Assembly (NCBI GenBank): GCA_035772405.1
Contig: JAYKKM010000442.1
Location: 617,501 to 681,500, forward strand
DNA length: 64,000 nucleotides
DNA from: Chrysogorgia sp. JL179-B06
Taxonomy: Eukaryota > Cnidaria > Anthozoa > Scleralcyonacea > Chrysogorgiidae
Reading direction: 5' to 3'
Both the position numbers and the translations under genes were made by a program. Shown here in pieces: positions 22,941 to 34,848 of this stretch (positions are counted from its first letter, which is position 1; every line of letters begins with the position of its first letter). The notes below the pieces were generated by a model. The model was not told where the DNA came from and did no database searches. It saw only the letters and a program-made list of their open reading frames with translations.

Positions 22941-25692
22941 CATACCCCTCACTTCCATCAAAACTGGTTTTCTTCATCTTGACTGTTGTGCAGCATACGG
23001 ACACTGTAAATACACTTGAAAATAATTTATGGGAATACCCATTCACTTTTTAACTTTCATTAACATGCAAAAATAAGTTTGGAAACTCTTTCCAAACAGT
23101 TTAAACCTAAATTACTAGTTCTTTAACGAATTGGGCATGTTACTTTAAAGAACAAAGCAATTTTATCAGGTGAATTTAGGGCAATTTGTCAATGTTCAAG
23201 GCTAATCAAAAAGCAGAAGTCATGAAAGTGGACAGGTATTCTAGTAATCTCACACTCTAGTAATCTCACAGTGTGTTTGACTTTTAATAGATTACAATTA
23301 GAAAATTTAGACTTTAATCCATAATTATGTCCTGAGGGGTTAACAAGCTGCTGGGGCGGCATAAGCTGCTGGGGGTCACCTCTTTAGAAGATGTATAAAG
23401 TCACTATGATCAACTCGAAGGTTAACACATTAAATAGTATTTACATATAAGTAAGAAACGCAAAAAAAAATGAACAATAGTGTGTTAACTGTTTAGCAAC
23501 AGAGGCAGCTTATCAGATGCGGCTTCATCTCCAAAATATCGCCCGAGCCCGGCGAGCCGTATATTCCAACATGGCGGAAATATAATATGCATACAAATGC
23601 TCTAGCAAATGTTTAAAATTAATATGAAAATCATACCAAAAAAACTATACACACACCTTTAATTCTTTAGGGATTGGTCCATTACAAGTATTCCCTTCTG
23701 CATTTACATTTTGTTGGGAGCGTACTAGCATTTCCTTCAGTTCCATTTGTTCCTTCTTCAATGAAGCTATCTCTGCCCGCGACTGTTCGACGTTTTCTGC
23801 CATAACCTGCCATCTGCCTGGCGTTTTACAATATCTTTGAGATCTTTCATAACGTCATGAATTGATCCAAGTTCTCTTGAGGAAACCACGATGTTTCCTT
23901 GCTGTCTCGCGGTACCACTTGTTGTTGGAGTCCGATCTCTTCCTTGTCCATTTTGAAGAGAACGTCGACTGCTGTTGTTCGCACTACTGTTTGGGCGACC
24001 ACGTCCTGAACCTAAAAGCGGTGAACATCCGCTCGTCGAACCAAAAAATGAGGTAGTTGGAATTGCGGTCATCATGCAAGACGCTTATAATTAAAACCGT
24101 CAATGAACGAATAACTTTTTTGAAGAAAGTAGCCTAGTGTGATAAGGAATAGCTTCGCCAAACAACGCCAAACGTAAACTGATCGAACAAGCCCGCCACT
24201 GTTCCTTGTCCAATTAAAATAATGATCTACCGTCACGTGTGATACTTTCCACCAATCAAAACTGAGTTCAAGTCACGATTAAATTGCAGATAGGAATGAT
24301 CGTGGGCTCGGCTGGTCTGATACGCCCACCCAATTTTTGTGGTTTGCTTTCGATATTCGTTTTCTACAGGATTTTCTACAGGATTTTGTATTTTAGAATG
24401 GCAAAGAGAACAGCTAATAGAACATTTTGTAACGCTTGTGAAATGTGGATGGCAAAAACTCAATATTATGACCATTTACCGTGCAATTCGTCCTCCGATC
24501 ATACTACGAAAGGTGAGTGAAATTTTTGAGACAAATATCATTATCGAAGACGAAATAATATATTTAATGCACTGAAGTCTGAGCCTGCATGGTGAGAGCC
24601 AGTATGATCGATTGAATTGATAGGTTTCATTTTGTCACTTCAAATTCAATTCAACATGTTTTTGGTAACACTCCAATGGCAATGACCATTTTGTTCATTT
24701 GATTAAAATTATAATAAAATTTAATTACCTACTGCAATAGTTGCTTTAATAATCCGCAAATAAAAAGTGCTTTCGTAGATAGAAATGTGAAAGGCTTCAT
24801 TTCAACCAGAAAATTGCCTATGATCAGTTGGTATTATTAAGTGTTGAGTGTTTTGGTGCAAAATAAATCCATTTGAAATATTACTGCCTCTCTTTAGAAT
24901 TCTGAAAACTGAGTAAACATCCATAACTTAGGATTGTCATTTTGAAAATTAAATAGAAGAGTAATTGTTGATATAAATTTTATTTACCTACTTTATATAC
25001 CGTCAGGTATGTAAAATGCAAAATATCGCCTCATTTCCCCGAGTACTGCAGGTATTAACACAATTATTGGTTTTATTGTTTTTGTGTAGAGGTCTCCTCG
25101 AGATTCAAAGTTGGTGAAAAATATTATTGTGAGCACTGCCAGCTATTAGTCAGTAAATCTACGTTTTATGACCATCGTACACTTTATAATAATGATCACA
25201 AGGCTTTGGAAGCTGATTCAAGTACAAGTGACACACAAATGGTCGATATTGGAAGGATTGATGGTATACTGTAGATGGTGAAGGCTTTGACGATGGTTCA
25301 CTTAACCAAACTGAAGGTTGTGATGAGAGTAGTTTTGCAGTCAATATTGAAGAAGAAGATGAGATTTTTTTTAGACAGATAGATGAAGAAAGTTCAGATA
25401 GCTGTGGCCAGGAATCTGTGTCTGAATCTGACAATATTAATAGGAATGTTGATGAGGACTCAAACAACAGTGAAAATGAAAATGAACAGGTACAGAAATT
25501 AATATAAAAGGCATATTAAATGGTGGTGAAAAGATGTCACTTGGTTTTATACTCATACATGGCAACAACAATACCGTAAACTGCCAATTATAATTCGCTT
25601 GGGAAGTTAGTGTTTGTCATAAAGACAATAAACATAGACACAACAAACAATATAATATACTGAGAGCCTAGTCATGATTTCTGTATATATAT

Positions 25693-26102
25693 AGTGGTGG
25701 CAATGGCAGGACAAGACTCTGGGTACAGTATATTACAAGTAATATTTGGCATTTATGGTGAAGGACAAGTTCGAGTGTTGGACTATATACATTTTAAGAC
25801 TAAACCGGGACCAGTTGCGAAAAATGCAATATGTATATAATGTATATATTAAAATGTATATATTCCAACACTCAAAATTTTCCTTCACCATAAATCCTGA
25901 GAACATGTAGTTTAATCGAGTGAAATGCCAAATATTACTTGTAATATACCCAGAATCTTATCCCGGCATTACCACCACTATATATACAGAACTCTGTAGC
26001 ACTGCACTATGTACACTAACATCGCAGGGTCGTGGGTTCAGTTCCAGCCGGAAGGCCTTGAAGTTGCATTTTTCACAACTGGTCCCGGTTTAGTTTTAAA
26101 AT
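25693..26102. mobile_element. Head-to-head pair of tRNA-derived units (family B)
   Basis: A minus-oriented tail copy (25693-25838; TATGGTGAAGGA, AAACCGGGACCAGTTGCG) faces a plus-oriented copy (25850-26102). The plus copy holds TTCCTTCACCATAAATCCT, then a tRNA-like B box GGGTTCAGTTCC followed by AGCCGGAAGGCCTTGAAG and the tail CAACTGGTCCCGGTTT. The same family is at 45957-46690, 47395-47910 and 63105-63390. It lies in an intron of the EnSpm transposase. Confidence 0.75.
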
Positions 26103-26548
26103 GTATATAAATTCTTAGTATATAATACACAGTGGAGCCTCACTATAGCGTGGTAGTTGGGGTCCATAGTGGAGACCGCGTTATAGATGAAGCGAGTCAT
26201 TGGGCAAATCTCGTTCCCAGTACTCTTGCCACTCGGTCCTGGCGCAATATTGTGGAAAGAGTACTGGGAACACGTTTGGATACTGCCCCAGAAGCACTTT
26301 CTATTGGATCTTTATAACATCTGTAATAAAATAAACATGCATTTTCTGTTATGTTATTCATCTTGTTATATTACCTAGTGAGTACATGTATCAGACTATG
26401 TGAGTGAAATTTTTGGGGTCCAAGGATAAACCATGTTATTATATACACAAGCTCTGGATATGAGCTATTCTGCAATCTGATTGGTTCCTCTACTACTAGG
26501 CTATCAGCTCATATCCTACTAGTAGAGAAATCTAGCAAAATGGCTGCC

Positions 26549-27330
26549 AGATTTGCAGAATTAAACGAAGAAGAAATTCAAGTTTTACTGGGAAATAGTA
26601 CACCAAAATGCACACAGAAAGCAATCAAATTCGGAACGAAAGTATTTGACGGTAGATAGAACAACTAGATTTTACGAAAAGCTCTCCACATTTCATATTT
26701 TTAGAAAAACAGCGACGTTTAAAGTGGCGTTGCTAGAAATATTTTTGGCCTTCAAAAAATTAAATTTTAGCGTTTCTACTTGGTTTACGAATGAATGGTT
26801 TACGAGTTCAAAGAAATTTGACAAGTACATAACAGAAATGTCCAAAACAAAGTTAAATTCTTGCTTAATAAAGCAATTTCACATTTCTGCTAAGGCAGAA
26901 AGATGGCTTGTAAATAAAAACAACAATGAAGTTCATTAGAGCTGCCATTTAGATTTCTCAAAAAAACGTCAAACAAAGGTTTTAGCATAATTGGTGACCC
27001 TACCTTTGCTGAAGCTAACCATATTCTAGAAGCTTTCGTCAAAGACTTGAGAAAGTCTGGCAAGATAGCTGGAGTAGTCTACAAAAAACCCATTTGAAAA
27101 GAGCAAAAGGCGGCCTCGGCAACACCGAAGATGAGTCCTACGGCAAAATCTTCCGTATTCGAGACTCAAGCATCCGCCCTGTCGAAACGATCCAAAAATA
27201 CTTGAAGCATCTAAATCATGCTGTGAAAGTCTAGTGAAAGTCTCTTTCAGCGTCCAAATGATTCAAAATGCAATAAGTTTGATGTCAACATGAACGGGGT
27301 TCAGTATTCAAACATGGCAGTCGGCGAAGC
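26549..27330 (+). pseudogene. Crypton/DUF3504-type recombinase, internally deleted
   Basis: The start lies in CAAAATGGCTGCC, a YY1-like context. It encodes MAARFAELNEEEIQVL and KKAIKFGTKVF-like residues (QKAIKFGTKVFDG), then stops. After an unrelated or strongly decayed stretch (26660-26940) coding resumes with FRFLKKTSNKGFSIIG, EANHILEAFVKDLRKSGKI and VYKKPI. After a frameshift it continues with GGLGNTEDESYGKIF, RPVETIQKYLKHLN and LFQRPNDSKCNKFD. These blocks follow the order of cnidarian tyrosine-recombinase proteins of the DUF3504 type. The catalytic C-terminal part (HxxR...Y) is missing, so this is a nonautonomous relic. Confidence 0.7.
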
Positions 27331-27498
27331 TCCACGACAAAAAGTACAGTGTTTCAACTTTCACCATTGCAATGTGAACATTTACAACTGACTTTGCTGA
27401 ACTGTTTTTTGATTGGTAAAGTGGTTTTGCAGAGTTCAAACTGTTTATATTAAATATGAATGCCTTCCATGAGTGATTGATCGGCGTTTCACTTTCAC

Positions 27499-27700
27499 GT
27501 GACATAATTTAATTATTCATATTTTGTCTTCATTACGCATGACGGATGTTGAGAGAATTCAATTACTTATTCAATTACTTAAGTTAATATAAGTTAATAT
27601 ACGTGACATAATTTAATTATTCATATTTTGTCTTCATTACGCATGACGGATGTTGAGAGAATTCAATTACTTATTCAATTACTTAAGTTAATATAAACTT
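27499..27700. repeat. Tandem duplication, about 104-base unit
   Basis: Two near-identical copies start with CGTGACATAATTTAATTATT (27499 and 27602) and share GTCTTCATTACGCATGACGG. They lie in the 3' part of the nested element. Confidence 0.9.
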
Positions 27701-27743
27701 GCAATTTTATGTTGTTCATATCCAGAGCTTGTGTATATAATAA

Positions 27744-27848
27744 AACAGTTATTCCACTCACTCTCGTCGTATATGGCTGATAGCCGACTCGGCTAGCGCC
27801 TCGTCGGCTATCAGCTCATATACGACTCGAGTTCGTGGAATAACTGCT
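27744..27848. mobile_element. Short hairpin element
   Basis: CAGTTATTCCACTC is mirrored by CGTGGAATAACTG, and inside GTATATGGCTGATAGCCGA pairs with TCGGCTATCAGCTCATATAC around a short loop. It is a compact foldback of about 100 bases inside the pogo-like element. Confidence 0.75.
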
Positions 27849-29357
27849 AATTATACTCACGATGTGCGCTATAGCGAGGCTCCACTGTATATATATACTG
27901 CTAAAGGCCAGTCTTATTATAAAGGGTTCCTGTTTAATATTTAATATTCATGATTGGAAAGAACTCACTTTATATTTCATGGTTAACCCTTTGACTTTTG
28001 CTCTCCCTTGATATGTAAAATTGTCTGTAGTTGTGTAAAATTGTCTCTTGCCGGTTTGGGGATGAGTGGGTACTAGACAAAATGCCTTTTATTCACTCAT
28101 TCTTATTATTATATTCATTTGATATATAACTAGTTGAGTAATTTGTTTTCTGTGCATTGTAGGACTTTGTCTCCAGTGCTCAAGACAATGTAAACTTTGA
28201 GTTTGCTGATGAAGATATTGATACAAGTAACAATGGAAGTGAAAACAACTTGTCTGGTAGAGCATCATCAGAATCGCAGTCCCTTTTGCTTTTCCTATTA
28301 ATTTGGCAAACAGTATTCAAAATAACAGACCGAGCTGTTATTGTCATGATCAAGTTCATCAAAGAATTCTTAAAATACATTGGTGAACTTGCACAAGTTA
28401 ATATTCTTATTGACTTTGCTAACACTATACCTGAGACTATGTACATGATTATGAAGCTCCTAAACCATGAAAAGGATAACTTTGTAAAATATGCTGTGTA
28501 TCCTACTTGTAAGACTTTATACAACATTGAAGATTGTATCCGCACAAAACCAAACGGGACTACTGTGTCAGCAAAATGCACTCATGGCAATTATCCAAAT
28601 CATCCAAGAAGAAATGATAGGCGTCCATGTGGAACAGTTTTAATGAAAACCATGAGATCACAGAAGGGAAATAATTATTTGTACCCAAAAGAAGTGTATT
28701 GTTACAAGAAAATTACTAACTCCCTGCAGGAATTTTTCCTTAGGCCAGGATTTGCAACAAAGTGTAACCAGTGGAGGGAACGCCACTTCCCAGAAGATTT
28801 ATTAGGAGATTGTTATGAAGGACAAGTTTGGGGGACTTCCAGACAGTGGATGGAATTCCATTTCTGGCTGCTGCAAATAATTATGCATTCATGCTCAATG
28901 TTGACTGGTTTCAACCTACCAAACATGGATCAGACAGTATAGGAGTGATTTACATGGTAGTAATGAATCTTCCAAGAGAAGAAAGATTTAAACCAGAGAA
29001 CCTCATGATTGTGGGTATTATTCCTGGTCCTAAAGAGCCAAAACTGCACATCAACAGCTTTCTACAACCATTGGTGAGTGAGTTGATTGACTTGTGGGAT
29101 GGTTTGCTACTTAAATCTACTGATGGTGGAATGGAGAAATGTAGAGCAGCTCTAATTGCATTGTCATGTGATATACCTGCTACGAGAAAGTGTGCTGGTT
29201 TTGTTGGGCACAATGCTTTACGAGGTAAAATGTTTAGAATGTTTGCTTTTATATACAGCTCAGTTAATTTGGAACCACAATATTACAGTTGCTGGGACTA
29301 CTATTTGCAGATTTACCCATTTTCCTCACATTTTTTGGACATCCCAAAGTAAATGTT

Positions 29358-29395
29358 TAGTTCCCCCCCCCCCCCCCCCCCACCCCCCCCCCCCG
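29358..29395. repeat. Poly-C tract
   Basis: A run of C broken by a single A, in the intron following transposase exon 3. Length is likely unstable. Confidence 0.95.
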
Positions 29396-29588
29396 ATAGT
29401 AAATTTCAAACAGTGTTTCCACTTTGGGTAAGATATTATTAGCCTTCTTCACAATAGTTCTTTGTGTCGCTCATTCCTCGAAGCCCCTCCCCCATAGTGA
29501 TGCATCTGTGGAAGCAAATTTCCTTCCCAAGTGGAAACACTGATTTCAAACAATGTAACATGATGCAACATACAGTACAGTCGATACG

Positions 29589-30112
29589 TGGACGATCATC
29601 AAGCTCATATCCTCAGAAAAATGAGTCCCGTACAGGTGAGATGCTCTAGCCATTGAGCTACCGAGACACAGATAGAAAGCGAAGGTTACAATGTACTGGT
29701 TCGATTGCTATATGTACTGCCTATGTGGCACTATATATCGGTAATGCTTGGATGCATTAATATACACATGACAATGTTGTAGTGAATGTGGGAGAGCTTG
29801 GAGTAGACAGAAGATAGATGGACGATCGTCAAACTCATATCCTCAGAAAAATTATTCTTGATGAGCTTGACGATCTTCCCCATATCGTCTGTCTAGTCCG
29901 AGCTCTAGCTCCCACATTGTTTATTAATGCATCCAAGCATTACCGATTATATCAATCGAACAAGTACATCGTAACCTTCGCTCTCCATCTGAGTCTCGTT
30001 AGCTCAATGGTTAGAGTGTCTCACCAGAAGGTTACAGGTTCGATTCCTGTACGGGACTCATAATTATTTTTCTGAGGATATGAGCTTGAGCTCTCCCACA
30101 TTCACTACAACA
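29589..30112. mobile_element. Foldback element with tRNA-like cores
   Basis: GACGATCATCAAGCTCATATCCTCAG-type sequence near 29590 and 29820 pairs with CTGAGGATATGAGCTTGAG near 30071. Each arm carries a tRNA-like segment (minus-strand near 29625-29672, plus-strand 29989-30061). Blocks such as GGTAATGCTTGGATGCATTA are mirrored inside. It occupies the intron between transposase exons 3 and 4. Confidence 0.7.
29989..30061 (+). repeat. tRNA-like SINE head, shortened anticodon arm
   Basis: GTCTCGT pairs with ACGGGAC as an acceptor stem. A box: TAGCTCAATGG. B box: GGTTCGATTCC within a perfect ACAGG/CCTGT T-stem. Only about 15 bases lie where a 22-base anticodon arm plus variable loop should be, so it is not a functional tRNA. 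The same family, with a full-length arm, is at 32237. Confidence 0.75.
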
Positions 30113-32236
30113 TCTCACAAAAGATAACATAATAGATTTTTAGGCATACAGAAATTATTTTACATTTACCTGACAGTGTTAACTGTTAAGAATTGTAATT
30201 TTTCTGATTTTAGGGTGTAATAAGTGTTATAAACAATTTACAAGAAAACATTTTGGAGATAAACCAGATTTTTCAGGCTTTGATGAAGAAAGTTGGGAAC
30301 CAAGAACAAGCAAACAACATATAGCTGATGCAGAGAGAGAAAGGGTGGCAATCACAAAAACTGATAGACAAAATGTATCAAAAACAACTGGAGCACGTTA
30401 TTCAGTCCTGTTTCAACTTCCATATTATGATGCTATACGATTTCCTTTAATTGACCCTATGCACAACTTACTACTTGGGACATCAAAGCATGTGTTAAAA
30501 TGCTGGATATATGAAGGGATTATAAGCCCTAAGGATCTCCAGAAACTGCAAAACAATGTCAACTTAGTAAAACCCCCTTCTGAAATTGGGCGTCTTCCAA
30601 GCAAAATTGCCAATAGTTTCTCTGGATTTACTGCAGATCAGTGGAAAAACTGGGTTTGTATCTACTCACTGTTTGCTCTTAAAGGAATTATTCCCAGTGA
30701 ACAATATGACATGTGGACTGTATTTGTTCATGCCTGTCAGCTGCTTTGCTCAAAAACCATCACAAAGGAAGAATGTAAACAGGCTCACAAGAAGCTAATT
30801 TCATTTTGCATTACGTTTGAGAGGTTATTTGGAAAGGAAAAGTGCACCCCAAATATGCACTTACATGCGCACTTGTGTGATTGTATATTGGATTATGGGC
30901 CTGTTTACTCATTCTGGTGTTTCTCCTTTGAGAGATATAATGGGATGTTGGGAGATTATCACACAAATAACATTAACATTGGTATGTATCTGACTATATA
31001 CATGTATTTACTGTACTGTAATGTCTTAAAACTACTGACCCTCTAGGGGAATGTGAGAGCATTCCACCCTGAAGATTTTGAAATTTAGAGTCTTGGAAAT
31101 GCTATTCCCTCCATCCAGAGGGGCGATTTATTTTTTGGAGTGTTGTTTTATAATTTAAAACATTATTTAAATTGTTTTTATATTTAATATTTAACTACTA
31201 CCGGTATAAATACTAAATAGAATTGAGCATTCCCATATTTTTTTTGCTAGAGTAGTTGCATTTCTAGTGGTAAGGTTGTAACCACCCGGTATCTGGTATC
31301 CACTATCTGGTAAATAGCTATCACTTGCTGCTTTCTAGGATCCCTATTTATAGGGTCCCTACCCTCACAACAATCTCCCCTGATCAAGACACTAAATTAT
31401 AGTGTCAAAATGTCCAGTAATGAACAGTAACTTTTAAACACACGACGAAAAACGAGCTTTAAGACACATTTAAGGAGGCGTAAATTTGCTTAAATCTGTT
31501 TAGCTGATTTAAGCCTGATTTAAATCTGGCTTAAATTTGTTCAGAGGTTTACGCAACATTTAAGCTCGTGTAAATTTGTTTAAATGCAGATTACAAATTT
31601 AAGCGCAGTTAAAGTTACCTTAAACCTGGTGTGATGTATTAACAAGTTTTCGTGCTTAAAAAGCTATTTCCAACAGAAATAACTTATATTTAAATATATC
31701 ATGTTATCAAAATTCCCTCTGATGCACCCTTGTTAACATGGTTGCCGGTTTATATTGCTCCAACAATGTTATTCGCGTTCATACATTACGTTATAATTAA
31801 ACTTAGCATTCGTGAATTTTCTCAGAATTTGCGGCAAACATTCGTGCGGTTTATAACACAACAGTAAACCATTATTTAGTATAGAATATAAACTAGTTAG
31901 TTTATTCAAACAACTACAATTTTCTATTAAAAGCAATTATATTTACTTCAGTATTTACTTCAGTAGAGTTGAACAACAGTTGAACAACAGTTCAAACAAA
32001 ATAATCGAGTATCTAAAAAGGATGTCTTGCCAATAATTTGCAAACTCAGCAATGGCAATATTTATGTAATAATGGATAAACTATGCATACATGGTAAAGT
32101 ATCTAATGATACTGCATATTAGGAAGTGTGTTCCTGTCTTTAGTAAATAAACAGTTCGATGTCAATTGCATAGCCAGTGTTGAAACAACAATCGAAATAT
32201 AGTAAGGTACATCATTGCAACCTTCGCTCTCCATAT

Positions 32237-32313
32237 GAGTCTCGGTGGCTCAATGGTTAGAGCGTCTCACCGGCAATCAGAAGGTTACAGGTTCGATTCC
32301 TGTCCGGGATTCA
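32237..32313 (+). repeat. tRNA-like SINE head, full cloverleaf length
   Basis: Acceptor GTCTCGG/CCGGGAT, D-arm GCTC...GAGC, a 22-base anticodon region with loop CCGGCAA (nominal anticodon GGC), and T-arm ACAGG/CCTGT with GGTTCGATTCC. It folds like a tRNA, but the anticodon stem has a mismatch and the unit matches the decayed copy at 29989. The tail TCAGAATCATTTTTCTGAGG is SINE-like. I read it as a SINE head rather than a host tRNA gene. Confidence 0.65.
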
Positions 32314-32515
32314 GAATCATTTTTCTGAGGATACGATCATGACGATCGTTCATGTGTCGTCGGTTTGATATACTGCTGAAACACAGAACGTTAGGAGTCC
32401 AACGTTTCGAGCGAAGGCCTTTTGCCACAAGTGCATACTGGAGATCCTGAATCTTGATCTTCCATCGGAAATTGGGCACGATAGTCTATACAGTTAATTT
32501 GTTCTAATTAAAGCA

Positions 32516-32800
32516 CTAAGCTGATAGTACTTTACGTGTCACAGGACAGGCCATAAAGTATGTGTTGCTGTTCGTTTTCGTTTTCCCTGCGACTACTTTA
32601 CAGTGGATTCTTTGCACAGGAAGGTAAGTCACAGCTCCACCAGTTTCATAATGGCCATCTTTCCACAACTGTCGGGACAAAGTTGAAGACTGTGCGAGCT
32701 TATTCCATTGGACAATAGCAAAAACAAATGTTGACATTTCACCGTCTCTTCTTACGGAGAGTTTATGGCTGATATAGTGACTGACAACAGCTGGGCGCAT
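32516..32800 (-). pseudogene. C-terminal remnant of EnSpm/CACTA transposase
   Basis: The frame encodes FVFAIVQWNKLAQSS, VTYLPVQRIHCKVV and YFMACPVTRKVLSA before a stop. The order (VQW, then a gap, then a VQRI block, then a PVTRKVL end) parallels the last exon of the larger transposase at 34266-34499 (ALVQWYSTHPQ, MPVRRIQQSC, terminal IPLPKV). This suggests the smaller element once carried its own transposase on its minus strand. Upstream exons are missing. A plus-strand frame at 32765-33034 overlaps it and has no clear identity. Confidence 0.55.
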
Positions 32801-34589
32801 AGGTGCATTTTTTGGGTCAATTTCACCGTCCGTATTTATCCAAGCTACAAAGTCAGAAGGTTAAGTTGGGAAAGAAAGAAGATGAAAAAGTTGAAAGAGA
32901 AGTTGGATGCTGCTTACCTGAAGACATTGACTAAACATGCCAGAGGCATGTTGAAAGAAAGAAAAGATGGGGAAAAGTCAGTGAGGCCTTGTCCTGCTGG
33001 CCCAGAGTGGGCTGTGAGACAGCCAAGCAGTTGAACTTGAACTAGAACCATTATTCTTTTCATGCATCATTCATAACCATAATATTCGATTGTTATTTGT
33101 ATTTTTTTTAAACTTGTAAATAAATTTTTTATGCAATTATAGTACACACGTTGTAATCTTCTGAGTTGTGGGTATAATGCTGGATTATGCATGAACCTTG
33201 ATTTCCTTCGGTTTCAAAGCATCTTATTAATGCTAACATAAGAACATATCCAGGATTAAAATTAATAATCCAAACAATGCAGGGAACACCAGTACATCAC
33301 ATTTAAGGTCTTAATTTAAGGCAGGTTTAAGCAGGCAAATTAGTTGCTATTTAAACGTGCCTTAAATTTATGATATTTAAGCTGCGTTTAATTGTGCGCT
33401 TAAATGTGTCTTAAATATTTGAACCTTAAGCTACATTTAAGTGCCCCTTAAATGTGCTGAAACGTTTGCTTAAAGCTGCTTAAATCCATGTTTAAGATAC
33501 ATTTAAGGTACATTTAATGCTGCTTAAACCAGTCTTTTCGTCCTGTGAAAGCTACCTGTACGTTCAAACTTTTTAGAGTAGCATTAAACTATGTCTGCTA
33601 GGGATTAAATGTACTTAGGGATCACTGTAGGGATTTTTGGGGTTAGGCGACAGAATAAAAATGATTTAGTTGAAAAGGCAATGCAAGGGGTGTCTAAATA
33701 CCATATATGTGATACTGATAAAATAAGTTAAAATATGCTACTTTTGATATTGTTGTAGGAGTCCAACTGATGAGAACATTTTTGAAAGAAAAAAGCCTTC
33801 TCTCTTCAACTGTCCCAGATAATATAGTGGATTTTAGAAAGCTGCTTGATGGTTCAGTTAAACAGAAAGGGACGTTGCTGGAAACAAGGCTAAACAGAGA
33901 TACATATCGAGAAGTGACAGAGTCTGCAACTGCTGATCCTGCTACAGTTTGTTTATCTCAAACATCAACCCAAGTTCCACTTCCTCCAGTGAAAAGAAAA
34001 GCTCTTGAAATGAATGAGATCACAGACCTTCAGACAGACATGAAAGAATGTATCCTGCTATATCAATTAGACATGTTTCGAATTTTTGCAATAGGTTTAG
34101 TCAACTGTTCTATGCAGGTAATCATTTTAAAGCTTCCTCTGGTTATGGTAAGAATGGGTCAGTAGTCATCGCTAAATGGTTTGATGATACAGACAGAGCA
34201 GCTGTTGTTAAATACTTTTATGTCATAGTATTGACCTTGAAAAGGAAACTGGAAAAAACCAAAAAGTGTGTCATGTTCTGGCATTGGTTCAGTGGTACTC
34301 TACACACCCACAGAGTAACAGATATGCCATGCCTATAAAGGTTTGGGCCAACAGGTTTGAACCAGTATCCAATAATTCATACATGCCGGTGCGCAGGATT
34401 CAGCAGAGTTGTGTTTCAGTACCCAAGTCGATATTTGTTGGGAATCAACTGGAAAAAGTCACTGTAACAATACCACTACCAAAAGTTACCATTTTGTAGA
34501 AATTGACATTGTGCTATGAAGTCGGGTACAATATTTGAGAAATGTACCTAAAAAAGCAAGTTTGTTTATGACCTATTTTAAAGTTTTGT

Positions 34590-34848
34590 TAAGGCCACGC
34601 CAATTTGATACTTCAGGCACGGATTTCCCCCCCAAATTTTGTAGGGTCGGTCAGGAAAAAGTACAAGCTCGTACCCAGTCTTTTCACCCATCTCGCCAGT
34701 GAAAAGCCTGGGTACGAGGTTGAAAAGCGCAAAAATAACCAATTTTTAATCAAAGTAAATATTAGGTTAGGTACAAATTTTATTTTGGTTTCACAAAAAC
34801 AGGGTCGGTTGGACCGTGACCCGAACAATTTAAATTGGTGTGGCCTTA
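34590..34848. mobile_element. Small MITE
   Basis: TAAGGCCACGCCAATTT at the left end is mirrored by AAATTGGTGTGGCCTTA at the right end with one mismatch. Inside, CTCGTACCCAGTC and GCCTGGGTACGAG form a second inverted pair around a short loop, and GGGTCGGTCAGGA/GGGTCGGTTGGAC repeat. Noncoding. Confidence 0.85.

Larger units (their letters stand above)
21342..24075 (-). pseudogene. Coiled-coil, probably TE-associated gene, partial
   Basis: Exon 1 (24075-23657) starts with ATG ATG. It encodes a Ser/Gly/Asn-rich N-terminus, then DVMKDLKDIVKRQADG and, after a one-base frameshift near 23812, a helix AEIASLKKEQMELKEML and PIPKELK before a GTGTGT donor. A later exon (21460-21342), bounded by an AG acceptor and a GTAAGC donor, encodes TRYFETKRQRFLDSLPERKE and a basic tail. 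A weak middle exon near 23003-22944 is possible but also needs a frame change. This order (coiled coil, PxPKEL, later basic TKRQRF-type exon) resembles multicopy cnidarian proteins I remember next to DNA transposons; the function is unknown to me. The remaining 3' exons were not found. Confidence 0.45.
26436..27743. mobile_element. Nested TIR-bounded element carrying a Crypton remnant
   Basis: A 28-base inverted end, TTATTATATACACAAGCTCT at 26436 (continuing GGATATGA), is mirrored exactly at the right end, finishing at 27743. Inside is a deleted tyrosine-recombinase gene (26549-27330) and a 100-base tandem duplication (27499-27700). Known Cryptons lack terminal inverted repeats, so either the Crypton inserted into a TIR element or the two travel together. 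Confidence 0.7.
26130..27887. mobile_element. TIR element in EnSpm intron, pogo-like ends
   Basis: CAGTGGAGCCTCACTATAGC at the left end is mirrored by GCTATAGCGAGGCTCCACTG at the right end; inwards, GGTCCATAGTGG and GCGTTATAG are also typical. The CAGTGGARCCTC start resembles pogo/Tigger termini. TA flanks the right end, but the left-end target is unclear. The interior is not its own transposase: it is filled by the nested element at 26436-27743 and a hairpin. Confidence 0.75.
31439..33547. mobile_element. CACTA-like element with subterminal TTTAAG arrays
   Basis: The ends are CACACGACGAAAA (31439-31451) and TTTTCGTCCTGTG (33535-33547), inverted with one mismatch and beginning CAC..GTG. AAA flanks both sides, fitting the 2-3 base target duplication of CMC (EnSpm) elements. 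The first 190 and last 250 bases are packed with TTTAAG/CTTAAA words in both orientations (31455-31630 and 33301-33530), the classic subterminal repeat layout of CACTA elements. The interior holds a minus-strand transposase C-terminal remnant (32516-32800) and a tRNA-like SINE. It sits in the last intron of the EnSpm transposase. Confidence 0.8.
24398..34499 (+). pseudogene. EnSpm/CACTA transposase (Tnp2-like), spliced, decayed
   Basis: Exons with good splice sites: 24398-24512, 25090-25489, 28163-29224, 30214-30981 and 33759-34499. Exons 1 and 2 encode two related C-x2-C zinc-finger-like units (CNACEMWMAKTQYYDH and CEHCQLLVSKSTFYDH), then an acidic linker. Exon 3 carries FQTVDGIPFLAAANNY, LNVDWFQPTKHGSDSIGV, IPGPKEPKLHINSF and GHNALRG. 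Exon 4 carries CNKCYKQF, LIDPMHNLLLGTSKHVL and FSFERYNGMLGDYHTNN. These are hallmarks of the transposase_Tnp2 family; the Asp in VDWF, the Asp in DPMHN and the Glu in FERYNG are candidate catalytic residues. Exon 5 gives the C-terminal ALVQWYSTHPQ and MPVRRIQQSC. Frameshifts near 25275, 28830, 34050 and 34260 disable it. Element termini were not found. Confidence 0.85.

Noticed and set aside
28180..28581. 133-codon minus-strand frame
   Set aside because: Antisense shadow of EnSpm transposase exon 3.
32237..32313. Functional host tRNA gene
   Set aside because: It folds as a cloverleaf, but the anticodon stem has a mismatch, related decayed copies lie nearby and the flank is SINE-like.
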